Shown: piece by piece, positions 35,222-43,447 of the stretch
Position numbering within the stretch: position 1 is the stretch's first letter
Layout of the letters: each line of letters opens with the position of its first letter
NCBI GenBank assembly: GCA_038045265.1
Contig: JBBSYL010000015.1
Location: 1-56,135 of the forward strand
DNA length: 56,135 nucleotides
Origin: SICV01 sp038045265
Lineage (GTDB): Archaea > Nanobdellota > Nanobdellia > Pacearchaeales > GW2011-AR1
Direction: 5' to 3'
Position numbers and translations under genes: made by a program
Notes under the pieces: model-generated
What the model was told of the DNA's origin: nothing
Databases searched by the model: none
The model's input: the letters and a program-made list of their open reading frames with translations, nothing else

Positions 35222-35270
35222 TTATCACTATGCTGATAATAGTTATCATAATGATGATATATTTAAATCT
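35222..35270 (-). promoter_or_regulatory. TATA box and alternating TTATCA/TGATAA repeats
   Basis: TTATCA (35222-35227), TGATAA (35234-35239) and TTATCA (35243-35248) form alternating inverted repeats just downstream of the minus-strand TATA box AGATTTAAATATAT (about 35257-35270). The placement suggests an operator for the MNT-HEPN module, perhaps bound by the HTH-like N-terminus of the MNT protein. Confidence 0.5.
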
Positions 35271-35288
35271 TTCTCTTCGCGTAAATCT

Positions 35289-36125
35289 TTAGAAATTAAC
35301 TCTCACTTGAGTCATAACTCCATATCCCTTAGACATATTTTTTGCAGATGAGTCATAATCTCCGATAACTTCCAAATGTCCCCATTTCTTTCCGCTCTTA
35401 AACTTAGGAGTAAATCTTATAACTCCTCTAGGTCCGTATGAATAATTTCCAAGAGTATTCATACTTCCATTAATTCCCCCAGCTAATCTAATTTCTAACA
35501 TCTTGTTATCAAATACCCTTCCTCCAGCAATTAATCCTCCAGAAATACTATCTTGCCCTTTTACTCCTAAACTATTTTCACCAGCAAAAGTATATTGTGC
35601 AGTTAAGTCAATTTCCATTTTCTTTTTAGCATCTGGAAACCAAGTAAGAAACATTCCAGCAAAAGTATCTGTTCTATCTCCAGTAAGAGAAGGTTTTCCT
35701 TTCTCCATATCTCCAGTAGGCAAAATTGCTCCTCCCTGTGTTAAAACATGTAATGAGCCATTTCCAATATTGAATGAACCTCTAGGTCCAGCACCAAACA
35801 TTAAATCCCCGAATCCAGAATCTTGAGACTTTCCATTATCAACAGATTTATATGCCGGCACATTACAAAAAGCCCAAACTCCTGCTTCTCCCATATCACC
35901 TTTAATCATAGTATTCCAATATTTAAGCACATCATTCTGTGTCACAGTTCTAGTCACATTTCCCTTTGCATCTTCTTTCTCATTATATCCTGCTTTTATA
36001 TCCATCTGCCATTCCGTAGGTCCTCTTGTTCCAATTACAATATCATTTGCCTTAGCAATTTGAGAGGTTGTTAAAGCACCAGCTAACATTCCTGCCAGTG
36101 TAAGTTTCCCAATTTTGTTTTTCAT
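35289..36125 (-). CDS. Secreted beta-barrel (outer-membrane-protein-like) protein
   Basis: 278 residues from the ATG at 36125. A signal peptide (KLTLAGMLAGALTTSQIAKA) is followed by alternating amphipathic strands with many Gly and aromatic residues. A block GFGDLMFGAGPRGSFNIG...ILPTGDMEKGKPSL resembles the phenol-degradation meta-pathway (PF13557-like) barrel family. The protein ends in ...GVMTQVRVNF, a final aromatic residue as in bacterial outer-membrane proteins. An archaeon would normally lack a membrane for such a protein; possible uses are a secreted protein or an envelope specialisation (inference). Confidence 0.6.
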   Translation of the reverse strand: MKNKIGKLTLAGMLAGALTTSQIAKANDIVIGTRGPTEWQMDIKAGYNEKEDAKGNVTRTVTQNDVLKYWNTMIKGDMGEAGVWAFCNVPAYKSVDNGKSQDSGFGDLMFGAGPRGSFNIGNGSLHVLTQGGAILPTGDMEKGKPSLTGDRTDTFAGMFLTWFPDAKKKMEIDLTAQYTFAGENSLGVKGQDSISGGLIAGGRVFDNKMLEIRLAGGINGSMNTLGNYSYGPRGVIRFTPKFKSGKKWGHLEVIGDYDSSAKNMSKGYGVMTQVRVNF

Positions 36126-36159
36126 TAAAGTGCCCGTCAAGGTCAGTTCTTAAACATTT

Positions 36160-36202
36160 ATGGTAATGTAATACTACCATCAAACACAATGCTTATAAGA
36201 GC
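36160..36202 (+). promoter_or_regulatory. Inverted repeat and TATA box upstream of a TrmB-type gene
   Basis: ATGGTA...TACCAT (36160-36180) is an imperfect palindrome in the gap between the divergent barrel gene and the regulator. GCTTATAAGAGC (36191-36202) gives a TATA box about 25 nt before the ATG at 36221. The regulator could bind here and control both genes. Confidence 0.45.
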
Positions 36203-36220
36203 AGGTAACTTGGATATATT

Positions 36221-36958
36221 ATGGATTTAGAAGTTCTTAGGAAGATAGGTTTATCAGACGGAGAAGTAAAAGTGTACAAAGCATTGTTAGAATTAGGAGC
36301 AACTTCAATTAATCATATACATGAAAAAGTAGGGATAGACCGAAGAAACATATATGATATATTAAACAAATTAATAGAACGTGGTTTAGCTTCCTATTTT
36401 GACGAAAACAAAAAGAGGATATTTAGAGTTTCTAACCCTGACAAATTAATAAGTTATATAGAAGAAAAAAAGTCTGGCTTAGATGAAGTAAAAAAAGATA
36501 TCAATAAAATTCTTCCTGATGTTAAGCAGGCATTTAATTCAAAGAAAGAAGAATTAAAAGCAGAAGTTTTCAGAGGGATAGAAGGAATAAAAGCAGTTTG
36601 GGAAGATTCATTAAATTACAAAGAAACCTTCTGGATTGGTTCCGGGAGATATATTCCAAAAGGTTATCCAAACTTCTTTATTCCTTGGAACAAAAGAAGA
36701 ATAGAAAAAAAAGTCAAATGGTATAATCTAATGAGATATGAATTAAGAAAAGAAACAAAGCAGGATACATTAGAAGAACTAAAATTTCTCCCTCCCGAGT
36801 TTTCAGGAACTCCTACAGTCATATGCATATTTGGAAATAAGGTAGTTAACTTCATTTTAGGTGGAGAATTATTCGCCTTCGTTATAGAATCCAAAGAACT
36901 AGCGGAAAACTACAAAGCATATCACAAATATCTCTGGAATAATGTTGCTAGGAAGTAA
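36221..36958 (+). CDS. TrmB-family transcriptional regulator
   Basis: 245 residues. The winged-helix N-terminus IGLSDGEVKVYKALLELGATSINHIHEKVGIDRRNIYDILNKLIERGL is diagnostic for TrmB, followed by a helical linker and a C-terminal sensor domain (AEVFRGIEGIKAVWEDSLNYKETFWIGSG). It lies divergent from the barrel-protein gene and convergent, by 2 nt, with the SWIM-like gene. Possible targets are the adjacent divergent genes. Confidence 0.8.
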   Translation: MDLEVLRKIGLSDGEVKVYKALLELGATSINHIHEKVGIDRRNIYDILNKLIERGLASYFDENKKRIFRVSNPDKLISYIEEKKSGLDEVKKDINKILPDVKQAFNSKKEELKAEVFRGIEGIKAVWEDSLNYKETFWIGSGRYIPKGYPNFFIPWNKRRIEKKVKWYNLMRYELRKETKQDTLEELKFLPPEFSGTPTVICIFGNKVVNFILGGELFAFVIESKELAENYKAYHKYLWNNVARK

Positions 36959-36960
36959 AC

Positions 36961-38307
36961 TTATTTTCTTCTTCTAGGCTTGCTTTTTCCTTGTGCAATA
37001 GCTTCAGCATAAGAGTCTCTAACGCTTGAAGAGACAGCATACTTCATGCTTCTTGTTGAATTAGATTCAGGTAACTTTATTTCAAGACCATTTTTAAATT
37101 CAGTAAGAGTTTCCATTCTTGTTCTATCATCAATTCTCCACTGTGATGCATTCACTTGTTGGAATGGTTTTTGTGGGCCATAATCTCCACGAAATACCTC
37201 TTTTTGTCTTCCGCCTTTGATATTTCTAACTGCATAGAAAGGCAAACCAGTTTCATGGTCTATAACAATATTAACTGCATAAATTCCATTTTCAAATCTT
37301 CTTGCAGGTTGTCCTAATTCTAAGCAAGAGCCATTCCATTGATATCCATTCTGCCATAATTCTCTTACAAGTGCATCAGTTATTTTATGTTGTGCGTCAA
37401 GTAATTCTTTATCTATTTTTCTTGTTATGTTTCTTTTTTGAGTTAGAATTTCAAATCCTGCTCTTCCGCTTGTAACATCGCCTTGCAAGGAAAGAGGCAT
37501 TATTGCCGAACCTATAGGAGAAGTAAGTAACTTTCTATCTATCTCATATAGACTTTCCCCCAAAACTTCATGAGCTATAAGAATATCTATAATGAGGTTT
37601 TGTAAAAATGGATCCGAAACAAAGTTCCATGTTAATGACCTATGAGCATCATGAGGATCTTTAACTCTCATAGGTTTTTTAGCAGGATGCAAAGTTCTTA
37701 CATCTTCCTGTAATCTGCTTTCAGTTTCTGCAGCTTTAATATGCAAACAGTTTCTTCTTATGATTATATTTTTCCCCCCCTTTGTCTCCATCCATCTACT
37801 GTCTGGACAGCCACAATGAGAATCTGCATATCTATTCCCTCCTTGAGAGCCAAGAACTGCACCCTTCAAATTAACAGAATGGCTTCCTTCTTTCTGACTT
37901 TTAACCTCGGCAGTTAATAATTCTCCTCTTAATACTAAACTATCTACTGCTTCTTTTCCTGAGCAATCAAATAAGTTATAACTTCCATGATTTGCTTTTA
38001 TTCTTTCTCTCAGGGTTTCAACCAATCCTTCAGGAGATGATTCTAAAAGCTTTTTTCTTGCTCGGAGGGGAATCTGAAACAAAGGAGCATATCCAAATTT
38101 GCCTTCTAATTCTGCAGGTTTTCTTTTTTGCCATCTTTCAAGCATATCTCTCAAACCACCTTTTCTATCAGGAGAAGTAACCATAAAATAAGCAATAGCA
38201 GCTACACTAGGATTATCAAATATTCTTACTCCATCCCTTTGAAAAGAAAGCCCATAATATCTAGGCATCATTTCTTCAGTTTCTGCTACGGTTGTTTCTC
38301 TACTCAT
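36961..38307 (-). CDS. SWIM-like zinc-finger protein of unknown function
   Basis: 448 residues from the ATG at 38307, which fits a leaderless start because the TATA box (minus strand, 38329-38340) sits about 25 nt upstream; upstream ATGs at 38319-38328 are too close to it. The CxC-x(n)-CxH motif (HCGCPDSRW...RNCLHIKAAE, near residue 180) matches a SWIM finger. The C-terminal tail is basic (KSKPRRRK). No enzyme motif is recognised. It may bind DNA or protein. Confidence 0.5.
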   Translation of the reverse strand: MSRETTVAETEEMMPRYYGLSFQRDGVRIFDNPSVAAIAYFMVTSPDRKGGLRDMLERWQKRKPAELEGKFGYAPLFQIPLRARKKLLESSPEGLVETLRERIKANHGSYNLFDCSGKEAVDSLVLRGELLTAEVKSQKEGSHSVNLKGAVLGSQGGNRYADSHCGCPDSRWMETKGGKNIIIRRNCLHIKAAETESRLQEDVRTLHPAKKPMRVKDPHDAHRSLTWNFVSDPFLQNLIIDILIAHEVLGESLYEIDRKLLTSPIGSAIMPLSLQGDVTSGRAGFEILTQKRNITRKIDKELLDAQHKITDALVRELWQNGYQWNGSCLELGQPARRFENGIYAVNIVIDHETGLPFYAVRNIKGGRQKEVFRGDYGPQKPFQQVNASQWRIDDRTRMETLTEFKNGLEIKLPESNSTRSMKYAVSSSVRDSYAEAIAQGKSKPRRRK

Positions 38308-38410
38308 ATTTTCCTTCATATTCATCATTATTTAAATCTTTCCAAAGAGACGTTCCTTTAAAGTAGTTACATATAGAAAGGTTTTTAATGTGTAATAAAG
38401 GAGATATTTC

Positions 38411-38539
38411 ATGGATATTAAGCAAGAAATTAGAAATTTAACAAGAGAAGAAGCTCTGCAGTTGCTTCCTCAAGCCAAGCAGATATTAAAAGGAAAATTA
38501 GAAGCAATTTATCGAAAAGCAGTTGAAGAGATAAAATAA
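38411..38539 (+). CDS. Small helical protein (42 aa)
   Basis: Begins MDIKQEIRNLTREEALQLLPQ, a charged, probably two-helix mini-protein. The ATG follows GGAG at 6-8 nt and a TTTTTAAT TATA-like element at 38381. Its stop is directly followed by a hairpin that overlaps the heat-shock promoter. Function unknown. Confidence 0.5.
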   Translation: MDIKQEIRNLTREEALQLLPQAKQILKGKLEAIYRKAVEEIK

Positions 38540-38545
38540 AGCTCG

Positions 38546-38612
38546 AAGTTTTCGCAAGCGAAAACTTTATAAATCCAGTATATACATATCAGTATATACA
38601 TAAAGTATACTA
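38546..38612 (+). promoter_or_regulatory. Heat-shock operon promoter region: hairpin, TATA box and tandem repeats
   Basis: The hairpin AAGTTTTCG-CAAG-CGAAAACTT (38546-38567) may terminate the small gene upstream. ACTTTATAAATCC (38564-38576) is the TATA box. Two copies of CAGTATATACATA (38576-38588 and 38590-38602, 14-bp period) and an AGTATACT palindrome (38604-38611) follow before the ATG at 38623. This is a plausible operator for a heat-shock repressor. Confidence 0.55.
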
Positions 38613-38622
38613 ATTAATTAAC

Positions 38623-39012
38623 ATGGATGAAGACGACTTTTTCAGCAACAACGACCAATTTGAAGACATAGTTGCATCTTTCTTTAACCGTTCAGGAACA
38701 AGAAAGAAAGGCAGAAGTCAAAGGCAAGAGGAAGATGAGTCAGAACTTGGGTTCATAGAAGCTCCAGATAAAGTGTTTATAATACTTGAAATTCCAGGAT
38801 ATACTCAAAAAGAAATAGCCCTTGCAGTAAAAAGCAACGAACTTTACATAAAAGCCAAAAAATCAACTCTTTCAAATATAAAAGAATATCTTGCACCCAA
38901 ATTTGAGCAGGAATTAAATATAATAAGAACAATTCCAAATTCGGCAAACACAAAAAAGATGAATTATACTTATAAAAACGGTATTTTGGAGGTCGCATTC
39001 GAGAAAAAATGA
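38623..39012 (+). CDS. Small heat-shock protein (Hsp20)
   Basis: 129 residues. An acidic N-terminus with a RKKGRSQRQEEDE linker precedes an alpha-crystallin-like domain (KVFIILEIPGYTQKEIALAVKSNELYIKAKK ... YTYKNGILEVAFEKK). The final V-x-F segment stands in the place of the usual IxI. It is an ATP-independent holdase that keeps unfolded proteins soluble. It overlaps the CDC48 gene by 4 nt, coupling a holdase to an unfoldase. Confidence 0.85.
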   Translation: MDEDDFFSNNDQFEDIVASFFNRSGTRKKGRSQRQEEDESELGFIEAPDKVFIILEIPGYTQKEIALAVKSNELYIKAKKSTLSNIKEYLAPKFEQELNIIRTIPNSANTKKMNYTYKNGILEVAFEKK

Positions 39013-41159
39013 ATGAAATAAAATTAGAAGTTGCAGAAGCACTACAAGAAGATATTGATAAGGGCTTAGCAAGAGTTTCAAGCAAATTAATGAAAGAGTT
39101 AAAGCTCTCTTCAGGAGACTTAGTTCAATTAAAAGCAAAATCAAATTTAATGGTAAGATTAATACGTGGTCTTCCAAGTGATGAGCATAGAGAGATAATA
39201 AGACTTGATGGAACAACAAGAGCAAATCTTTCAACATCAATAGGAGAGACAATAGAATTATTTTCAGTAAAAGTAGAACCTTTAGACTCTCTAACTCTTT
39301 TTCCAGTTCAAGAAGTAAGGTTTTCAAATGACCCTACAGAATACTTCCACACAAGATTGCTTGACAAACCAATGTCTCATGGTCAGAAAGTAGTTATAGA
39401 CGTTTTTGGAACAAGGCTTGTATACGTAGCTTCTAAAATGTCCCCAAAGAATGGAGGCATAGTAAACACAAATACTAAAATAACAGTTTCAGATGACGTT
39501 CATGCAGTCGACAGCAGAGCAACAAATGTTTCTTATGAAGATATTGGGGGTTTGAAGAATGAAGTAGAATTGATAAGGGAAATGGTAGAACTTCCAATGA
39601 AACACCCAGAGGTTTTTCAAAAGTTGGGAGTAGGTGCTCCAAAAGGGGTTCTTCTTACAGGCCCCCCAGGAACAGGAAAAACATTATTAGCAAAAGCAGT
39701 AGCAAATGAAACAGAAGCAAATTTCTATTCAATAGCGGGTCCAGAAATAATGAGCAAATATTATGGAGAATCAGAAAAACATATAAGAGAAGTATTTGAA
39801 AAGGCAGAGAAAAATGCTCCAAGTATAATTTTCATAGATGAAATAGATTCAATAGCGCCAAAGAGAGGAGAAAGTACAGACAATACAGAAAAAAGAATTG
39901 TTGCACAACTTCTTACTATAATGGATGGATTAAAATCTCGAGGGCAGGTGGTAGTTATGGCTGCAACAAATCGCCCAGATGACATTGATGAAGCGTTAAG
40001 AAGACCAGGCAGATTTGATAGAGAATTAAAGATAAATGCACCAGATGAATCTGGAAGAAAAGAGATTCTTAAGATACACACAAGAGGAATGCCTTTAGAC
40101 AAAGATGTTAATTTTGATGAAATAGCATACAAGACAATAGGTTTTACAGGAGCAGACATAGAAGTTTTAACCAAGGAGGCAGCACTTAAAGCATTAAGAC
40201 CACATTTAGCAGAACTAAGAAATACTAAAGGAAAAATGCCCCTCGATAAATTAAATAAAATTTATATCACAGGTTTGCATTTCAATGAAGCTTTGAAAGC
40301 AGTTGAACCTTCCGCAATGAGAGAAGTTTTGATAAACAGACCCCATACAAAGTGGGCAGATGTTGGAGGATTAGATTTTGCAAAAGAAAAGCTAAGAGAA
40401 TTAATAGAATTGCCTTTGATAAAACCAGAATTATTTGTAGAAGCAGGAATAACTCCCAGCAAAGGAATAATATTATCAGGCCCCCCAGGAACAGGAAAAA
40501 CATTATTAGCTAAAGCCATTGCAAACGAAGCGAATGCAAACTTTATATCAATAAAGGGCCCTGAATTAGTAAGCAAATGGGTGGGAGAGTCAGAAAAACA
40601 TCTAAGGGAAATATTCAAAAAAGCAAGACAAGTAGCGCCTTGTATAATTTTCTTTGATGAATTTGACAGCATTGCAAAAGTTCGTGGCTCTGGTTTTAAT
40701 GATTCAACAGAAAAAATGGTAAATCAATTATTAACGGAAATGGATGGAGTAGAAGACTTAGAAAAGGTAATGATTGTAGCTGCAACAAACAGAATAGATT
40801 TAATAGACCCTGCACTTCTAAGACCAGGGAGATTCGATGCAATAGTAGAATTATCGGTTCCAGATAAAGAGACAAGAAAAAAGATTTTTGAAGTGCATAC
40901 AAAGGCAATGCCCTTGGAGAAAGATATTAATCTTGAAGATTATGCAGAAAAAACAAATAATTTTACGGGAGCAGACATATCGGCAATAGCAAGAGAAGCC
41001 GGCTTAATTGCTATAAAGAAAGTTTATAGGGAAAAAGGAAAAGTGGTAAAGATAACCAAAGAAGATTTTGATAAAGCATTAGAAAACGTATCAAAATCAA
41101 CTGGAAAGAAATTATCTGTTAAAGACGATAAGAAACACGAATTAAAGAAGGAAAAATAA
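39009..41159 (+). CDS. CDC48/VCP-like AAA+ ATPase
   Basis: 716 residues. An N-terminal substrate-adaptor domain (VAEALQEDIDKGLARVSSKLMKELKLSSGDLVQL) precedes two AAA+ modules. Each has Walker A GPPGTGKT (about residues 220 and 493), Walker B (SIIFIDEID and CIIFFDEFD), a sensor (ATNRPDDID / ATNRIDLID) and arginine fingers (RRPGRFDRE / LRPGRFDAI). It unfolds and extracts protein substrates in the cytosol, likely feeding the proteasome. Hsp20 overlaps its start, so both answer to the same promoter. Confidence 0.95.
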   Translation: MNEIKLEVAEALQEDIDKGLARVSSKLMKELKLSSGDLVQLKAKSNLMVRLIRGLPSDEHREIIRLDGTTRANLSTSIGETIELFSVKVEPLDSLTLFPVQEVRFSNDPTEYFHTRLLDKPMSHGQKVVIDVFGTRLVYVASKMSPKNGGIVNTNTKITVSDDVHAVDSRATNVSYEDIGGLKNEVELIREMVELPMKHPEVFQKLGVGAPKGVLLTGPPGTGKTLLAKAVANETEANFYSIAGPEIMSKYYGESEKHIREVFEKAEKNAPSIIFIDEIDSIAPKRGESTDNTEKRIVAQLLTIMDGLKSRGQVVVMAATNRPDDIDEALRRPGRFDRELKINAPDESGRKEILKIHTRGMPLDKDVNFDEIAYKTIGFTGADIEVLTKEAALKALRPHLAELRNTKGKMPLDKLNKIYITGLHFNEALKAVEPSAMREVLINRPHTKWADVGGLDFAKEKLRELIELPLIKPELFVEAGITPSKGIILSGPPGTGKTLLAKAIANEANANFISIKGPELVSKWVGESEKHLREIFKKARQVAPCIIFFDEFDSIAKVRGSGFNDSTEKMVNQLLTEMDGVEDLEKVMIVAATNRIDLIDPALLRPGRFDAIVELSVPDKETRKKIFEVHTKAMPLEKDINLEDYAEKTNNFTGADISAIAREAGLIAIKKVYREKGKVVKITKEDFDKALENVSKSTGKKLSVKDDKKHELKKEK

Positions 41160-41209
41160 AAATTATTTTCAAATTTATCAATTATTCATAAATGGCTATT
41201 TACAGAAAA

Positions 41210-42403
41210 TTACAAACTTACTAACTGCACTTTCTCGTCACCCTTCACAGCACCGAAACTTGTTGCTCCACAATACTTTACACCTGCTTCATCACATGCT
41301 TTTATTGTAGCGCCTGTCGCCTGCCCATCAATTATAACTGCAAAAGCGGGCTTTCTTGAGCTTAAAATATTTTTAGTTACTTCCCTATTAGAAACCTTCT
41401 TTATTACATCAAAATTATTATCTACTAAAACTGCGTTCTTGCTATCTTTTATTTTTTCATATGCTTCTTTTACAGCTTTTTTTGCATCTCCGCTGTAGTC
41501 TCCAGAATCTGTCCTGCTGGATACTTCTTCTCTAACTTCTCTTCTTTCATAATTATTATATCTGTCATTTCCGTTTCCATTTCTTAAATTCCATTTTACA
41601 TATTCTTCAGTTATTACTTTTCTTCTCAATGCAATCAATATTTCCTTTCCAACAAGTTCTTCAACTTCTTTCCCATCTGGAGCAACTGCAACATATTTAA
41701 TTTTAGCATTATTTATCACATTTTGCGCTATGAGTTTTCCCCCCCTATCGCCATCAATAAACAATGTCAATTCTTTTATCTCTCCAAGTTTTGTAATTTC
41801 TCTTGGTAATTTAGTTCCATTCATCCCTATAACATTATTTACTCTGTTTTTCAATAAATTGACAACATCTGCTCTTCCCTCAACAACAATTATTTCATTG
41901 CCAGACAAATCTCCTGCAGGAAGCTTTTCTTCACCATATTCTTGTATTCTAGCAGCTCTTGATTCTTCTGTTATTGATCTGCTCAATTCTCCAAATTGTG
42001 AACCTGAATCAATGCCTTCAAGAAGCTTTCTAGCCCTATCAACAATAAAATCTCTCTTGCTTCCCCTCACATCTTCTATTTTATTTATCTCAATTCTTGC
42101 TTCTGTAGGCCCTATTCTATCTATTGTTTCTAATGCCGCGGCAACCATGGCTGTCTCTGACTTATCTAATGCGCTTGGTAACTTAATTTCTCCAACACTT
42201 TTTCCATCCACTATCTCCAACTCTACTTCTATTCTCCCTATCTTCCCTTCTTTCTGTAATTCCCTCATTTCCATATCATTGCCAAGTAATCCTTCTGTCT
42301 GTCCGAATATAGCTCCGATTACATCAGGCTTTTCTAAAGGTCCTTCCGCTCTAAATGAGGCATGAACCATATACTTTATTGATACTGGGCTTACTTTTGC
42401 CAT
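41210..42403 (-). CDS. dnaG: Archaeal DnaG-type primase / exosome-associated protein
   Basis: 397 residues from the ATG at 42403 (MAKVSPVSIKYMVHASFRAEG, the usual archaeal start). The archaeal N-terminal domain is followed by a TOPRIM domain with IIVVEGRADVVNLL (catalytic Glu) and LFIDGDRGG (DxD). A variable linker and C-terminal region follow. In archaea this protein binds the RNA exosome and can synthesise primers. Complete and standard in length. Confidence 0.92.
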   Translation of the reverse strand: MAKVSPVSIKYMVHASFRAEGPLEKPDVIGAIFGQTEGLLGNDMEMRELQKEGKIGRIEVELEIVDGKSVGEIKLPSALDKSETAMVAAALETIDRIGPTEARIEINKIEDVRGSKRDFIVDRARKLLEGIDSGSQFGELSRSITEESRAARIQEYGEEKLPAGDLSGNEIIVVEGRADVVNLLKNRVNNVIGMNGTKLPREITKLGEIKELTLFIDGDRGGKLIAQNVINNAKIKYVAVAPDGKEVEELVGKEILIALRRKVITEEYVKWNLRNGNGNDRYNNYERREVREEVSSRTDSGDYSGDAKKAVKEAYEKIKDSKNAVLVDNNFDVIKKVSNREVTKNILSSRKPAFAVIIDGQATGATIKACDEAGVKYCGATSFGAVKGDEKVQLVSL

Positions 42404-42664
42404 TTTTATTTTTTCTATAGAAAGAAATAGTCCAATCCAACCTGCAATGCCCAACACGGGCGCGAGTATGAAAGTGAAATAATCTTATGAATATCTCTTC
42501 CTATAGTGAGCAGAACGATTGTAGCTTTTTAAACCTTTTTATCAGAAAAACCTTTAGAATGAGACACCGAAAACAAGGCTTTTCAGGATATATAAATCTT
42601 ATTGCTATTTTTTTACCGACGGAAATCTTTATAAACTCTTTATAGTTCCCAAGAAAAAGATACC

Positions 42665-42778
42665 ATGGCGCAAAAAGAGGTGCTGAAAGAGGAGTCTTTC
42701 AAGGAAAATGAAGAGCTACAAGACCAGTTAGAAGATGCAGATGCTCTCTTCGACGGCTTAGAGTCAATGTCAGAATAA
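42665..42778 (+). CDS. Small acidic protein (37 aa)
   Basis: Begins MAQKEVLKEESFKENEELQD and ends ESMSE, with high Glu/Asp content. TATA-like CTTTATAAAC (about 42628) and a T-rich terminator right after the stop make it a complete small transcription unit. The function is unknown. Its isolation and strong promoter suggest real expression. Confidence 0.55.
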   Translation: MAQKEVLKEESFKENEELQDQLEDADALFDGLESMSE

Positions 42779-42805
42779 CTTTTTCTTTTATTTTTTATTT
42801 TTTTA
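42779..42805 (+). terminator. T-rich terminator after the small acidic gene
   Basis: Directly after the stop codon come several T runs (T5, T6, T7) within 27 nt, the typical archaeal intrinsic termination signal. Confidence 0.6.
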
Positions 42806-42839
42806 AAATAGAATAGTCTTAGAAAGTGCAATTAAAGAT

Positions 42840-43400
42840 TTACATTCCCCTCTTCAAATTATAGAACTCCCTTATCTTTCCAAGCTTTTCATAAAGGCCT
42901 ATAAGCTTTTTCTTAATATCCTCTTTTTCTCCTGCATCTAAATCAATAGAGAGAAGTCTTTCATAAGCCTCGACTGCTTGTCTTCTTTTATCCCTAGTAA
43001 GGCATTCATCAGCATATTTTTTGTACATATTTTTTCTTGATAAATCTAAGTTTCTCTTTTCGCTCACTCCAGCAATAATCAATGCTTTCTTAAATGAAGT
43101 ATCTGCTTCATCAAAATTATTTCCCTTAACGAAAAGCTCAGCAGACTTTACTAACTCCTGCTTCTTTCCCATTTCTGTAGGGTTTATATCAGAAGCATGC
43201 CTCAATAATTTACCAGCTTCAAGAAACATTCCTCTCTTTTCATATATCCCAGATAAAGTTAGTAGGACAAATCTTCTTGTATCAAAATCAAGAGTTTGCC
43301 TTAAGCACTGTTGCAGATAATCCATTTTTACATAATCTCCAACAGTCTTCAATTTCTCTTCAACATCTCTCCTGTTCGGTCCCTCTTTTTTATAATCCAT
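42840..43400 (-). CDS. TPR-like helical repeat protein
   Basis: 186 residues. Repeated helix pairs with the TPR spacing (LLTLSGIYEKRGMFLEAGKLLRHA, SAELFVKGNNFDEADTSFKKAL, KYADECLTRDKRRQAVEAYERLLS, KLIGLYEKLGKIREFYNL) indicate a TPR scaffold for protein-protein contacts. It is cytosolic. No enzyme domain is attached. The partner is unknown. Confidence 0.75.
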   Translation of the reverse strand: MDYKKEGPNRRDVEEKLKTVGDYVKMDYLQQCLRQTLDFDTRRFVLLTLSGIYEKRGMFLEAGKLLRHASDINPTEMGKKQELVKSAELFVKGNNFDEADTSFKKALIIAGVSEKRNLDLSRKNMYKKYADECLTRDKRRQAVEAYERLLSIDLDAGEKEDIKKKLIGLYEKLGKIREFYNLKRGM

Positions 43401-43447
43401 CCCCTAATTCATTGCATTGAGTTTATAAGGATTATTATAGTGAAATG

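Noticed and set aside
37771..37777. A run of seven C (G7 on the coding strand) in the SWIM-like gene as another switch
   Set aside because: The reading frame is continuous through the run and seven bases is short, so there is no sign of frame switching.
38576..38602. Short tandem repeats as a possible CRISPR array
   Set aside because: Only two 13-bp units with a 1-bp gap, no spacers and no cas genes. They are better explained as an operator. No CRISPR array was seen anywhere in the window.
38914..39327. A 137-codon minus-strand frame rich in Leu opposite Hsp20-CDC48
   Set aside because: The composition is the antisense reflection of the conserved genes on the plus strand. No promoter or homologous feature was seen.
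39761..40672. Long antisense frames within the CDC48 gene
   Set aside because: They are shadows of the AAA+ coding sequence; the plus-strand motifs are all intact.
41730..42365. A 211-codon plus-strand frame opposite DnaG
   Set aside because: Ser/Leu-rich antisense shadow of the primase, which has clear TOPRIM motifs on the minus strand.
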